Positions 36,469-48,006 of a stretch of 64,000 nt of DNA are shown here, piece by piece. The position numbers and the translations under genes were made by a program. Each line of letters starts with the position of its first letter. Position 1 is the first letter of the stretch. The notes under the pieces were generated by a model. That model searched no databases. It saw only the letters and a list, made by a program, of their open reading frames with translations, and was not told where the DNA came from. Source of the DNA: Raphanus sativus. Taxonomy: Eukaryota; Streptophyta; Magnoliopsida; Brassicales; Brassicaceae. Location of the stretch: NCBI RefSeq assembly GCF_000801105.2, contig NC_079511.1, forward strand, positions 21,847,792-21,911,791, in the 5' to 3' direction.

Positions 36469-37698
36469 ATTTGAGACATTTCTAATACTATCATCTTTTT
36501 TACTTGAAATCCAAATGAATATTTTCAAAAAGAAAATCTAACTAAATCTTTTTGCTATCCTTTTCTTTTAATATATCATTAGCTATTAAAATTATTATTT
36601 TTGGTTGATAAATAATATAAAATTCTATAAATAATTTAATTATATTTTAATTGTATAACAATTTTAATTGATTAAGTTTCAAAAATACATTTCACAAAGA
36701 TTTTAAATAAATTTTGTTAGAAACAGATATTCATGTTTATTTTAAATATAAAAATAAAATATATTCTATCTATTAACACAAAAATCATGATTTATTTCAA
36801 ATGTGGTTTTTTAATTATAACATTCTCTAAAAACATCTTTAAGGAAAAATATAATAAATTAAATTAATCTATATAGTACTATATATTTCTTAAATTTAAA
36901 ATAAATTATGTATACCTTCAACTAAAGTTACAAAATTTCATATTATCATACTGGCAACTCTCAACACGTTTATCTTAATATTTAAAGTTTTAGAATTTTT
37001 TGTCAAATGATGTGGATAAAGAATAGCACCAAAATATGTATAACTTAATCATAAATTTTGGAGTATATATACATTACTATTTTTGTCAATATAAAAACAA
37101 TCCGTTCGGATGTGCAAATCAAGATCTACTATACTATTTTTTGCGAAAGTAATTTTTTACCTATGAACTTTTTAGGTTAAAAGCTATACCAGTTAATTTT
37201 GGTATCTTTAATGAATAATTATATTTATCATTATATTATTAACTATAAATTAAATATTAACTATAATAATGAAGTTATCATTACATTATGTGTTTTATCC
37301 GCACATGTAATATAATCTTCTAAAATATTTACTAGTGTATGTCTTATTAATTCAAAATATTAATACTTTTATGTTAATGAGTAAAAAGAGATTCTATTAA
37401 CGTTAATAACACTTTGATGGTGGGATGTGGGCAATTAGTGTTAAGAGTGATAAATCAGGTTGAGTAAAATCTTGGAACCATAATTGTTGTAGGAGACATT
37501 TTGACTGATGATTCAGGTTGAAAAAAAAAAGAGAGTAAAACCAACTCTCAGCAGCAAACGAACATCCTAAACAGAAAATAGCCATGTTTGTGTGTTACCA
37601 TTGAAAAAAAAAAGAAATTGACTAGAACACAAAGAAACATAGAACCACTTTCCAAACATATCAACTTAAGCAGAAGGTGTAGTCTCGTCAGCAGGTGA
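36469..37698. other. AT-rich intergenic DNA
   Basis: No gene or bounded element is recognised. The stretch is mostly A/T runs and short chance frames. The right end holds the probable GrpE 3' untranslated region. Confidence 0.6.
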
Positions 37699-37735
37699 TC
37701 AAGCAGTTTTCTTCTTGATGGGTCCTAGAGAGACT

Positions 37736-38728
37736 TTAACCTTTGCTGGTCTCAGAACCCGATCTCCTAGAAGAAAACCCCTGGTAAAGCTCCTCGGTTA
37801 TCATCCCTACCTTAACCGCCTCAGATTCTTCTCGCGAAATAGCCTCGTGCAACTGCAACAGTAATAGAGGATATTGGTACGTCACACACAATAACAAACA
37901 TTACTCACTGGTAAACAATAATACAAACTTGTGTTACTTATAAAGCGTTCCACAACAACTGATGTGAAGAGCTATTTTACTTTACCAAAGGATCAAATGG
38001 CTTGCCCAAAGTTGGAATGGCTTTAACACGAAGGTGTCTCAAGACTTCAACGAATTGCCTGTAAATTCCCTGATAACTCGTATCGATCTTCTTCTCCATC
38101 TCTGTATCGGGTTTAATCTGTTGCCTAGCGCTCTCAAAACTATCAATGAGTGGCAAGAGACTCTTCATGATTTGCAATTTAGCGTTTGACTCTGTGCTAA
38201 GCCGATCCTTGTCAAGCTTTTTCCTTGTATTGTCAAAATCAGCCTGCAACCTGATTTTCGTGTCCTTCTCTGAAGCTATCTTCATTGATAATGACAAAAC
38301 CTTATGGTCGAATCTGTTCTTTTCCTTCTCGATTTCGCAAAATACCGTTTCGATTTCCGTAACGGAGAGTTCGTCTCCGTTGGAGAGAGCTTGTTTATAA
38401 GCTTTAATCAGGGCTTCTACATCATTATTAGTCTGCAAAATCAAAAGATTTTTATTAAAAAATCAGGAGGCGAATCTGAGGAGAGGAAGAGTATAGTACT
38501 TACTGGTGAAGAAGCTTGGTGAGCAGAGAGAGATGATACGTAACTTCTCCGACTAGATACACACATGAACTGAACACCTCGGTTTAGTTTCGAAATGAAT
38601 GGAGATGAAGGTCGTCTGCAATGGAAATGGATGGGTATGATTCTCGATTTTCCTGATGAAGATGGCGGAGGAGGATAGAGCGATGAAGAGGATGAGGAGG
38701 AGAAGCAATGAGTTACGGAATTCGCCAT
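37736..38728 (-). CDS. Chloroplast GrpE-type nucleotide exchange factor, frameshifted last exon
   Basis: GrpE releases ADP from Hsp70; this copy looks plastid-targeted (CGE type). Exon 1 (38728-38504) encodes a Ser-rich, Arg-containing, acid-poor N-terminus of about 60 aa, a typical transit peptide. Exon 2 (38432-37986) holds the coiled coil (KIRLQADFDNTRKKLDKDR) and LRVKAIPTLGKPFDPL. Exon 3 starts at 37852 (LHEAISREESEAVKVGMITEEL). Near 37778-37781 a run of four Gs (minus strand) puts the conserved end of the beta domain out of frame, so translation stops at 37736 after 262 aa. In the other frame the usual tail continues to a stop at 37699-37701. Either a real defect or a sequence error. Confidence 0.85.
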
Positions 38729-38839
38729 TGTCGGGACTGGATTTGGTACGGACTGGATCTAATTTCTTTTCATTATACAAAACAGCGTTAAAGACATCTG
38801 TAACCTTAATGAAATCAGGTAACTACATAACCTTACCAC

Positions 38840-39040
38840 AGAAACCCGATCCACCCAAACCCATACAGGTCCAAAAATACCCGACCTGAACCCGACTCGG
38901 AAGTTTACAAGTATCTTTTGGATCTAAATATTTTATATCCGAATAGACCCGGATCCGACAAAAACCGATCCAAATAGACCAAGAACCGACCCGGATAGAC
39001 CCGATCCAATAAGAACTGATTTGTACCCGACTTAAAAATT
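38840..39040. repeat. CCCGA-rich degenerate tract (also 40767-40967)
   Basis: This is a low-complexity run of words like GACCCGGATCCGA, AACCCGACTCGG and GACCCGATCC. The same kind of tract recurs at 44470-44700, 48180-48310, 48600-48800 and 49320-49960. Confidence 0.7.
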
Positions 39041-39087
39041 TGTATATTCAAAACTATGATTTTCTTGTGTTCTATTTTATATATATA

Positions 39088-39115
39088 CTAGGGTCAGTCT
39101 GGGCTACGCCCAGGA
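39088..39115 (-). mobile_element. Helitron 3' terminus, minus strand (duplicate at 41015-41042)
   Basis: On the minus strand a hairpin CCTGGGCGTAGCCCAG is followed by ACTGACC and CTAG (39088-39091) and then a T. The same end occurs in the second tandem copy. The 5' terminus, which should lie at higher coordinates, was not found, so the element size is unknown. Confidence 0.55.
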
Positions 39116-40529
39116 TTTTTGCTCGGGAGCATATGACAAAGAGATTTATAGTACTGGTTAATAATTTCCTTTTTTTAAGAATGTAAATACTATTTCAAGC
39201 AATGAAGTATGAAGGTTACAAAGAGTGGGTAATAAAATGTAAAACCTCAACAATTGGTTCCATGGCAAAAAAGAAGAAGTAAAAGACATGGAAACAAATT
39301 CTACTAAATATAATTTCCATTAAATAAGACAATAAATACTTCATCTGTTCAGCTTGGTAGCAAACATGAATAAAAGGAACCAATACAAACTTGATGCATT
39401 TGAATGAGAGATCGAGTCAATACATGTATTAAAGGAGAAACCCGATGACAAAGTGGAACCACGACCAACAATGCAAGCAAGAAGCTGATTCAGCATGTCA
39501 CCTGAGCAAAGATCATCCTCTAAAGTAATATAGAGGCCTGCTCGAAAACCGCCCTCGAGTATGAGCTAGGACACTCATCCGAGTCCAAGATCTAGTTTAG
39601 ACTGGATAACAGTAACTACCGATGCTTAATAACACTCAAGCTCCACAACCGCACTCACCCTCAAACTTGGCTAAATGAAAGGGGTAGTATAAGACAAAGA
39701 GCTTTGTAGTACTGGTCAATGGCACGTTGATTTTAATGTTAGATCTCAAACTTTTTCGTCATTCTAAATTTTAAAAATATTAAATTTAAGATAAATTATT
39801 GACCATTTATGAGTTTACAAAAAAAAAATTGGCAAATGAATTAAACATATCGTTCAACTGCTAGTTAACTTATTGTAAGAACAATACTATTGTGTAGACC
39901 CAAGTCAATATTCAGAGACAAATAGTATAATAGAACCTAAAAAGAGACCAGCAAATAATTTAATTGATAAAGGATTTTATGATGCCATGGAGTTTTCTAT
40001 TTTGTTATATTATTTTAGTTTTTTCTATCATTGTATTTTGTTTCTTTCAGCAAGATTTTAAAATATTTTTTAAAAATATTGTATTACAAATTATTTGATT
40101 AAGACATCTGTGGAGGTCTAACCTTTTTATACTACCAGATTTTAGTATTTTAATGGAGTGTTAAGTTTTGTAGATATTGGCTACTAAATTTGGGTTTGTT
40201 TTACAACTATTAAGGTTGTTCTTCATTCAATGGTGTACGTTTCCGCAAGAGTTCTTTTTTATTTTGCATGTTATGTTTTTCTTTCGGGTAATGCTTGAAA
40301 TCTACTACACCTCTCCTTCCTCTTAAGGTTTTTTGTTGCTTGGTAGTTAATACTTGGTAGAACTGAATGTCTTACCAAAAGTTTAAAGTGGCTAAGGGAA
40401 AAAATCGCTTTCCCAAGTAAATGTTAGTACTTATCATCATACTATACCCCATCATAGACACAAAACTATCAGACTAACATGTTAAGTGAAAATAAAGAGA
40501 ACAGCAACAGAAAGATCCTTTGCAAAATC

Positions 40530-40655
40530 CTAAATTATACTGCCAACCCTCAGATTCGTTGGCCTTCTTTGTGATTTTCCTGATGAAGATGGCGGAGGAG
40601 GATAGAGCGATGAAGAGGATGAGGAGGAGAAGCAATGAGTTACGGAATTCGCCAT
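40530..40655 (-). pseudogene. Duplicated 5' fragment of the GrpE gene
   Basis: The second tandem copy carries the GrpE start codon and 27 or so codons of the transit peptide. It then runs into unit sequence and stops after 41 codons (ending LRVGSII). It retains a full copy of the upstream region, so it could be transcribed, but it lacks every functional part of GrpE. Confidence 0.85.
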
Positions 40656-42500
40656 TGTCGGGACTGGATTTGGTACGGACTGGATCTAATTTCTTTTCAT
40701 TATACAAAACAGCGTTAAAGACATCTGTAACCTTAATGAAATCAGGTAACTACATAACCTTACCACAGAAACCCGATCCACCCAAACCCATACAGGTCCA
40801 AAAATACCCGACCTGAACCCGACTCGGAAGTTTACAAGTATCTTTTGGATCTAAATATTTTATATCCGAATAGACCCGGATCCGACAAAAACCGATCCAA
40901 ATAGACCAAGAACCGACCCGGATAGACCCGATCCAATAAGAACTGATTTGTACCCGACTTAAAAATTTGTATATTCAAAACTATGATTTTCTTGTGTTCT
41001 ATTTTATATATATACTAGGGTCAGTCTGGGCTACGCCCAGGATTTTTGCTCGGGAGCATATGACAAAGAGCTTTATAGTACTGGTTAATAATTTCCTTTT
41101 TTTTAAGAATGTAAATACTATTTCAAGCAATGAAGTATGAAGGTTACAAAGAGTGGGTAATAAAATGTAAAACCTCAACAATTGGTTCCATGGCAAAAAA
41201 GAAGAAGTAAAAGACATGGAAACAAATTCTACTAAATATAATTTCCATTAAATAAGACAATAAATACTTCATCTGTTCAGCTTGGTAGCAAACATGAATA
41301 AAAGGAACCAATACAAACTTGATGCATTTGAATGAGAGATCGAGTCAATACATGTATTAAAGGAGAAACCCGATGACAAAGTGGAACCACGACCAACAAT
41401 GCAAGCAAGAAGCTGATTCAGCATGTCACCTGAGCAAAGATCATCCTCTAAAGTAATATAGAGGCCTGCTCGAAAACCGCCCTCGAGTATGAGCTAGGAC
41501 ACTCATCCGAGTCCAAGATCTAGTTTAGACTGGATAACAGTAACTACCGATGCTTAATAACACTCAAGCTCCACAACCGCACTCACCCTCAAACTTGGCT
41601 AAATGAAAGGGGTAGTATAAGACAAAGAGCTTTGTAGTACTGGTCAATGGCACGTTGATTTTAATGTTAGATCTCAAACTTTTTCGTCATTCTAAATTTT
41701 AAAAATATTAAATTTAAGATAAATTATTGACCATTTATGAGTTTACAAAAAAAAAATTGGCAAATGAATTAAACATATCGTTCAACTGCTAGTTAACTTA
41801 TTGTAAGAACAATACTATTGTGTAGACCCAAGTCAATATTCAGAGACAAATAGTATAATAGAACCTAAAAAGAGACCAGCAAATAATTTAATTGATAAAG
41901 GATTTTATGATGCCATGGAGTTTTCTATTTTGTTATATTATTTTAGTTTTTTCTATCATTGTATTTTGTTTCTTTCAGCAAGATTTTAAAATATTTTTTA
42001 AAAATATTGTATTACAAATTATTTGATTAAGACATCTGTGGAGGTCTAACCTTTTTATACTACCAGATTTTAGTATTTTAATGGAGTGTTAAGTTTTGTA
42101 GATATTGGCTACTAAATTTGGGTTTGTTTTACAACTATTAAGGTTGTTCTTCATTCAATGGTGTACGTTTCCGCAAGAGTTCTTTTTTATTTTGCATGTT
42201 ATGTTTTTCTTTCGGGTAATGCTTGAAATCTACTACACCTCTCCTTCCTCTTAAGGTTTTTTGTTGCTTGGTAGTTAATACTTGGTAGAACTGAATGTCT
42301 TACCAAAAGTTTAAAGTGGCTAAGGGAAAAAATCGCTTTCTCAAGTAAATGTTAGTACTTATCATCATACTATACCCCATCATAGACACAAAACTATCAG
42401 ACTAACATGTTAAGTGAAAATAAAGAGAACAGCAACAGAAAGATCCTTTGCAAAATCCTAAATTATACTGCCAACCCTCAGATTCGTTGGCCTTCTTTGT
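40573..42500. repeat. Tandem duplication, copy 2 (1,928 bp)
   Basis: This is a near-identical head-to-tail copy of 38646-40572. The junction shares the short word GATT with both outer borders, suggesting microhomology-mediated or replication-slippage origin. Confidence 0.93.
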
Positions 42501-43072
42501 GATTCATCTCCTACTGATATCTTGATGAAGACCTTGCACAGAACTGTGACAGTGTCTGATTGTTCCTAAAAACCAAGCTCAATGCAGACACTTATCATTC
42601 AAACATCAAGCTCCAATTTCAATTTCCCTTCATCCTAAGGACCACTGAAAAAATAAATCACATAAGGTCATAGCTTTAGCTTATGAACACAGAAGAAGAT
42701 GCTATTGACCAAGTATAACCAAAAACTAAGCAACTAAATGCTTAAATCATTAAAACACCTAAGAGAAATATGTTGCTAGTAGAATCCATTGGTCAAATCA
42801 GGTTGTATTAAAAAAAAATTTCCTTCCAGTATTAAAACAACTGAACTACATTCCATAGGCAAACTCTTTTCCATTTGAAAGAAAAGAAATCCTCTGTTTT
42901 TATGATTAACAAAAGAAAAGTTGGCATCTCTCTTAATTGTTGATACAGAGTTATAGACATCGACAGCAACAAAATCTATCATCTTCCACCAAAAGAAACA
43001 GCGATGCACATTGTTATACAAAATCTCACATAAAATGGGAAAAGCAAACGAAATAGGAAGAAAGAAGCAAAC
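42501..43072. other. Noncoding; missing 3' part of the TraB gene expected here
   Basis: This is the position where further TraB-family exons should follow on the minus strand. I see none: no frame with the family's membrane segments and no other gene. Confidence 0.5.
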
Positions 43073-43761
43073 CTTCAAAGTCTGAGGTTTGAGAATAGAC
43101 AAACGGCTTGAACACAACTCCACGAAGACAGCCTACAATCATCAGCCACTTGCTTTAGACCAAAACATAGACACAAAGATATAAAAATTCAGTTCCCTGT
43201 GAACATATAAAAGAAAAAACAACCTCTGGTTTCAAGATGCTGATTACTGCTTGAACTTCTCGACATGATTCCTATAACAAACAAAATAAAATAGAAACAA
43301 TAGTACAGTATTGTCCCATGATGAATGATTCAATGCTAATGAAGAAAAAAAAAAGAGCTAAGCTGAGATCAAGTACTAAACCCATTCAAAATCTTTTTTT
43401 TTTTACTTCAGCAACTTGCAAGAAGCTAGGGATTCCTTACTTGATTTCTAAAACCCTTACAGAAACTCTTCTTAATACACAACCAAAAACACTGTCCGAG
43501 ACATTTACATCTGAAAAATACATTTTTTTAATAGATTTCTTGAAAATTTGACATGCAATTCACCAAAGACAGATCCTTTCCGCAAAAAATGAAAAAAAAA
43601 GAGAATAATACCTTTGAAGCATGAGCAGTCCCGATCAAACACACATCGCAAGATCCGTTTTCCCCTGTGGACTCGTACGTCAATATCACAACGCTTTTCG
43701 TTAATTCCTCCGGGAGCTCCGCTTTCGTCTTCTCCGATGAACCCTCGCCGCCATCCGCCAT
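43073..43761 (-). pseudogene. TraB-family protein, 5' exons only
   Basis: Three minus-strand exons with good GT/AG borders join in frame (86 codons): 43761-43612 from an ATG (MADGGEGSSEKTK) to SCDVCLIGTAHASK, 43271-43224 (ESCREVQAVISILKPE) and 43132-43073 (AVFVELCSSRLSILKPQTLK). GTAH and VELC are the opening conserved motifs of TraB/PrgY-type proteins, which in plants include organelle outer-membrane proteins. The remaining two thirds, with the membrane segments, is absent before the tandem duplication begins at 42500. A TATA box remains upstream. The fragment is probably non-functional. Confidence 0.8.
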
Positions 43762-43860
43762 CCGCCGTCGTCTCCGATGAACCCTCGTCACTCATTCACT
43801 CGCCGCCATGAATGAGTGAGAATTAAAGAGAGGATGAGTTGAAGAGAAGCAATCGCACAC

Positions 43861-43870
43861 CTATTTATAC
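43861..43870 (-). promoter_or_regulatory. TATA box of the TraB fragment
   Basis: GTATAAATAG on the minus strand, about 100 bp before the ATG at 43761. The position and perfect consensus fit a core promoter. Confidence 0.6.
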
Positions 43871-44469
43871 TATGACACCACCGTCCTAAGATCGAATAAG
43901 AGAATTGAAGGCCACGTAGTGGATGAGTGACTGAAGGGATTCAATACAGAATTTTTACTCAGAGCGTTATGGTGTCGAAATATGAATCGTCATCGGAGAT
44001 GAGAGTTGCGCGACATCGGTTTCGTGTAAAGCATATTAGGGTGACATAGACGATGATGTTATCTAGGGCCGAAATCGTTTACAGCACAACACCAAGGCCC
44101 ATAAACATATCAGATTGAGAAGACAATCACGCAGCACCTTTAATGAAACGGTGCGTATCGACGTGTCAACCCTACAGTACTCGACTTTCCAGCCTGGCGA
44201 TGACGTGGAGGGCTGTGAGGGATGAAACATTTTTTATATATATAGATTATTTTTGTTTAGTTGAAATATTTTTTGTTAACAATATTTATTATTATTTTGT
44301 AACATTTTTAAGTAATATGAAGTTTTAAAATATAAAATTTAGAGTTTAAAAATGTTTTATATTAGTTATTAATAGTTTAATTTAAGTTATTCTGTAAATA
44401 TTTAGATATATATGACAAATATTGATAATTTGAGTGAGTTTGAGTATGTCATGTATTTTTCGGAGCCTA

Positions 44470-44700
44470 AATACCTGAAACCGAACCCGATCCGGACCCA
44501 ATATGGACCCGGAAAATTATGGGTATTTTACAGGTTTTGAAATTATAAACCCGGACCCGACAAGACCCGACCCAGAACCGCCCCGAAAAATTATAAGTAC
44601 CTATATGGGTCTAAATTTCCAAGATCCGAAAGACCCGGACCCGATAAGACTTGACCCGAACCCGACCCAAAGACTCGGATGTCCAGACCGGATCATCGAA
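44470..44700. repeat. CCCGA-rich degenerate tract
   Basis: This contains words such as GAACCCGATCCGGACCC and GACCCGGACCCGATAAG. It is similar in style to the tracts near 38.9, 48.2, 48.7 and 49.8 kb. Its reading frame is not protein-like. Confidence 0.7.
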
Positions 44701-45873
44701 AAGTTACGATTCCATCAAAAAAGTTGTCAGATTCGATTTCGCCGGTGATTAAATCCTCTTAAAGATCATATAACATATTTTAGACTACCTATTTAAAAAT
44801 AATGTGTATACATAAAATTGTAGATAAATTAGACTAAGCACATACAAAATCAATAAATTTTATTTATTTACAATCATTTTTTTGATAAATAAATCAAAAC
44901 AATCATTTTTTTTGGTGAAACAATCATTTTTTATTTTATATGGTAAATAATTATACTTAGTGATATAGATATAAATATATATAGTATATTTTAATATAAA
45001 TATTTATAATTGGCATTTCTTACTCATATGATTTTATTAACATTTGTATATTTGTTGTAACATAAATTTAAACCGTTAATTACAAAATTTAATGTGAGGC
45101 TTTTAATACAAAATTCAAAAATTAAAATATTAAATCTCAATAATTTTTCAAAGCAAATTCTGGAATGAACATATTTATATATATTTATATAGTTGATGAT
45201 TTAATTTAATTGATATATATATATATATATATATATTAATGAGATTTCATATTCATAGAATTTATGACCATTTTTATTTTGCTTGAATAAAAAATAAATA
45301 AAATGTGGGACATTTACTATTTTTAGTAATTGATAGTTATTTAGAAAAAATTCAAATATCACGTATTAAAAAAAGCTAATTTTTATTATATGTTTAATGT
45401 GATTGTTTACTTTCTTTTAATAATATAAATTAAACAATGAAGAGAGAGGTTACAAAAAATGTTATCAAATATGTATGATTCATAATCATTAATTTTCTTA
45501 AATATGTTAATCATATTAGGTAATTTCGTAGATTTTATTTGAGAAAATAATTGATAATATTCTTTTATACACAAATAATTATTTTGATAATTATTGTAAT
45601 TAAAATTATAATATATATTTTTATGGACCAACTTATTTTTCTAGGATATCTAAGAATCATATTACTAATGATCCAGGATTAATAAATATGAGATTTGTTA
45701 ACTCTTTATTATAAAATTATCAAAAAAAGAAACGTTATAGGAAAAAAAGCAAAATAGTTGTTCTTATTAATTTATTATCCAACGCAAAGAAAGCACACGA
45801 ATGTGCGAGGAGGAACATAATCATGAAAAGGTTGAGAAAGAGACTAATTCATCCAAAGTGATCATCGACACGA
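44701..45873. other. AT-rich intergenic DNA with TA microsatellite
   Basis: There is a TA run at about 45212-45236. No gene or bounded element is seen. Confidence 0.55.
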
Positions 45874-46300
45874 TCATTCAAAAGCACATTGGTTTTCTTT
45901 GCGAATATCTTCCTCTTCTGCGGGTGTGAAATCGTTCTCGATGTTGAACTCAGTACGGGTCTCCTCTGAAGTTTTACCTGTGATCATATCAGCCACTGTT
46001 TGGCAAGAAATGAAAAAAAAGAGAATGAAGTTCTCTAGTTCACTTTGATGTGGAAACGTAAGACTGTAAGTTTCATTTTTTTTTATAGAAGCAAGGAGGT
46101 CAACCTCTTTCCAATATATAACATGAATTCTGGCAATGCAATGTAGTTGGGCTTTCAATGGTCTGTTGAAAAACCAAGATCAAGAAGATCTTTTACATTC
46201 AGAAAATTAGCGGCAAGAATCAGGTCAAAGAGCGTCGACTGGTCGGTTTTCATGAACTCATCATCCCAATCCTTGAGATCCTCTTTAGAGGAAGAGCTCA
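45874..46300 (-). pseudogene. SKP1-like (ASK) pseudogene, C-terminal half
   Basis: SKP1 links cullin to F-box proteins in SCF ubiquitin ligases. Minus-strand blocks match its C-terminal half. 46300-46165 reads [20 protein letters not shown] and [16 protein letters not shown]. 46005-45874 reads [15 protein letters not shown] through [20 protein letters not shown], ending on a stop where SKP1 normally ends. The 160 bp between them breaks the frame and could be a degraded intron or a small insertion. Upstream, a Harbinger element is inserted. On its far side (about 47229-47320) only a weak, stop-containing N-terminal remnant may exist. Confidence 0.82.
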
Positions 46301-46303
46301 TTA

Positions 46304-47225
46304 GATCATCTCCAATGTATTACTCCATATTTTACTCCAAAATAGTGCAACACCAAAATGGTGTAAGATTTTACTCCAATGTATTACTTTATTTTCTATT
46401 CCAAAAATAATATATTATATTAAAAACTGTTAGTAAGACCTCATACTTATAAAATTTTACTAATTAACCCAACTATTTTATGTTTACAAAAATTCTATAA
46501 AATATAATTTATTTAGATTAAATATTTGTTATTGAAAATTACAAGATATCATAAAAATATAACAAAAGATAATATAGAAGTTGCTTTAATAATGAAATTA
46601 GAATAGTTTTCTCACAAATGATCAACTAATGCATTTCGTAATGAAATATAAGTTTTTTTCTCTTTGCTATTCCTAAATCGAGCAAAAAATAAAATTAAAC
46701 ATTTTTATCTTCTGCAATTTTGATATCTGGAGGTGGAGCTTCTCTTCCGAGTTCAATTGGTGCATCGAATTCACGTTCATTCTCAAATATCATGTTATGT
46801 AAAATTATACATGTAGATATGATGTCATATAACATATTTTTCCAAAACCGAATATATGTCCTTTCACAGTAGCGAAACACAATTGTAGATCTTTTATGTT
46901 ATCTTTATTTTATATTATTATTATTATTTAGTTATATTATATATTTTCATGCAAAATTATTAATAATGGGATATCTTGTTTATTTATGTTGCTATATCAT
47001 TTTCAAATATTATATAAGTCTAAAATAAAAACATTAAAATTAAAAAGACCATTGTACAAATAAAAAAAGTTAAACACCAAAACGGAGTAATGAACAAGAC
47101 TACTCCATAAATGGAGTAACCATAACCATTACTTCATTTTGGTGTTGAAAATAGAGTGGAGTTGGAGAAGATTTTACTCCAAAATGATGTTTGGAGTAGA
47201 AAATAGAGTAGGATTGGAGATGACC
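46304..47225 (-). mobile_element. PIF/Harbinger deletion derivative, TTA target duplication
   Basis: The 922-bp element is flanked by TTA (46301-46303 and 47226-47228). The ends GATCATCTCCAAT and ATTGGAGATGACC are inverted repeats, with longer subterminal similarity around TACTCCA/TGGAGTA words. It keeps a small C-terminal transposase piece (next entry), so it is an internally deleted autonomous element rather than a classic MITE. It inserted into the SKP1-like sequence. Confidence 0.88.
46695..46880 (-). pseudogene. Harbinger transposase C-terminal fragment
   Basis: The 61-codon frame contains IISTCIILHNMIFENERE, the conserved helix at the end of the DDE domain in PIF/Harbinger transposases. 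The catalytic DDE region itself is gone. Confidence 0.75.
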
Positions 47226-47228
47226 TTA

Positions 47229-48006
47229 GTTGATAATCTTCACATGAATTTTTTGACTCTCACTGGATGTTTCTAATAGATTCACCAGAAGATAGTGTTG
47301 AACATTTTTGGGAATGAGAATCAAATGATTTGGTTGTAAGTGAGAGGAAGTATGTAAGTATTTTATTGTTTAACCCAGAAGACTGAATAAGATTTCTAAG
47401 TATATCGTAATTTTCTGTTTAAAAGACTTACAATAAATATTTTATCTTAACTACAATAATAGATGATATTAAAATGATTGTTTAAACGAATTATGGTATA
47501 TATAACATTATAAATATAATTTGTATATTTAAACATATATATATATATAAATAAACTTAAACAAAAAAATGAAATTTAGATTTATAAATCAACATTTCCA
47601 ATACTATGATTTGAAATTGCGATTATAAATAAGAGGATAATTTCTACAAAAAATAAGAGGATAATACCTTAGGAAATTTTTATTAGAACTACGGAATGGT
47701 AGATTACAAGAAACATATAATGAGAAAACAATAATTAAAAACAGCTTAGGAAAATTGTCAGCCAGTTAAACCAGTTAATTGGATGTGAGGTGTATTGTTT
47801 GTATATCAAAAAGACATTTTATGTAAATTTTTCTTAGTGAAATAGCAAGCTAATATATCAAAAACATTAAAACATTTTCATTTAAGCGTTTTTCTAACTA
47901 ATAGTAAAATAAATATTAATATATACATAAGATTTAAGATATTACTTGTAAATACATGTACTTTTAAATATTTTTATTGTTAACAATTGTTATACTTTAC
48001 CCACAA
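47229..48006. other. AT-rich spacer between Harbinger and Helitron
   Basis: The first 90 bp may be the decayed N-terminal part of the SKP1 pseudogene on the minus strand. The rest holds nothing that I can identify. Confidence 0.4.

Larger units (their letters stand above)
38646..40572. repeat. Tandem duplication, copy 1 (1,927 bp)
   Basis: Copy 1 runs from GATTTTCCTGATGAAGATGG in GrpE exon 1 to GGCCTTCTTTGT at 40572. Copy 2 follows directly. By eye the copies differ at about three places (39132 versus 41059, a one-base T-run indel near 41100, and 40412 versus 42341). The unit contains the first 27 or so GrpE codons, its promoter, a CCCGA-rich tract and a Helitron 3' end. Confidence 0.93.

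Noticed and set aside
40300..40480. A 5' terminus for the Helitron ends at 39088 and 41015
   Set aside because: No AGA-T style border resembling other Helitron starts was found, so only the 3' ends are annotated.
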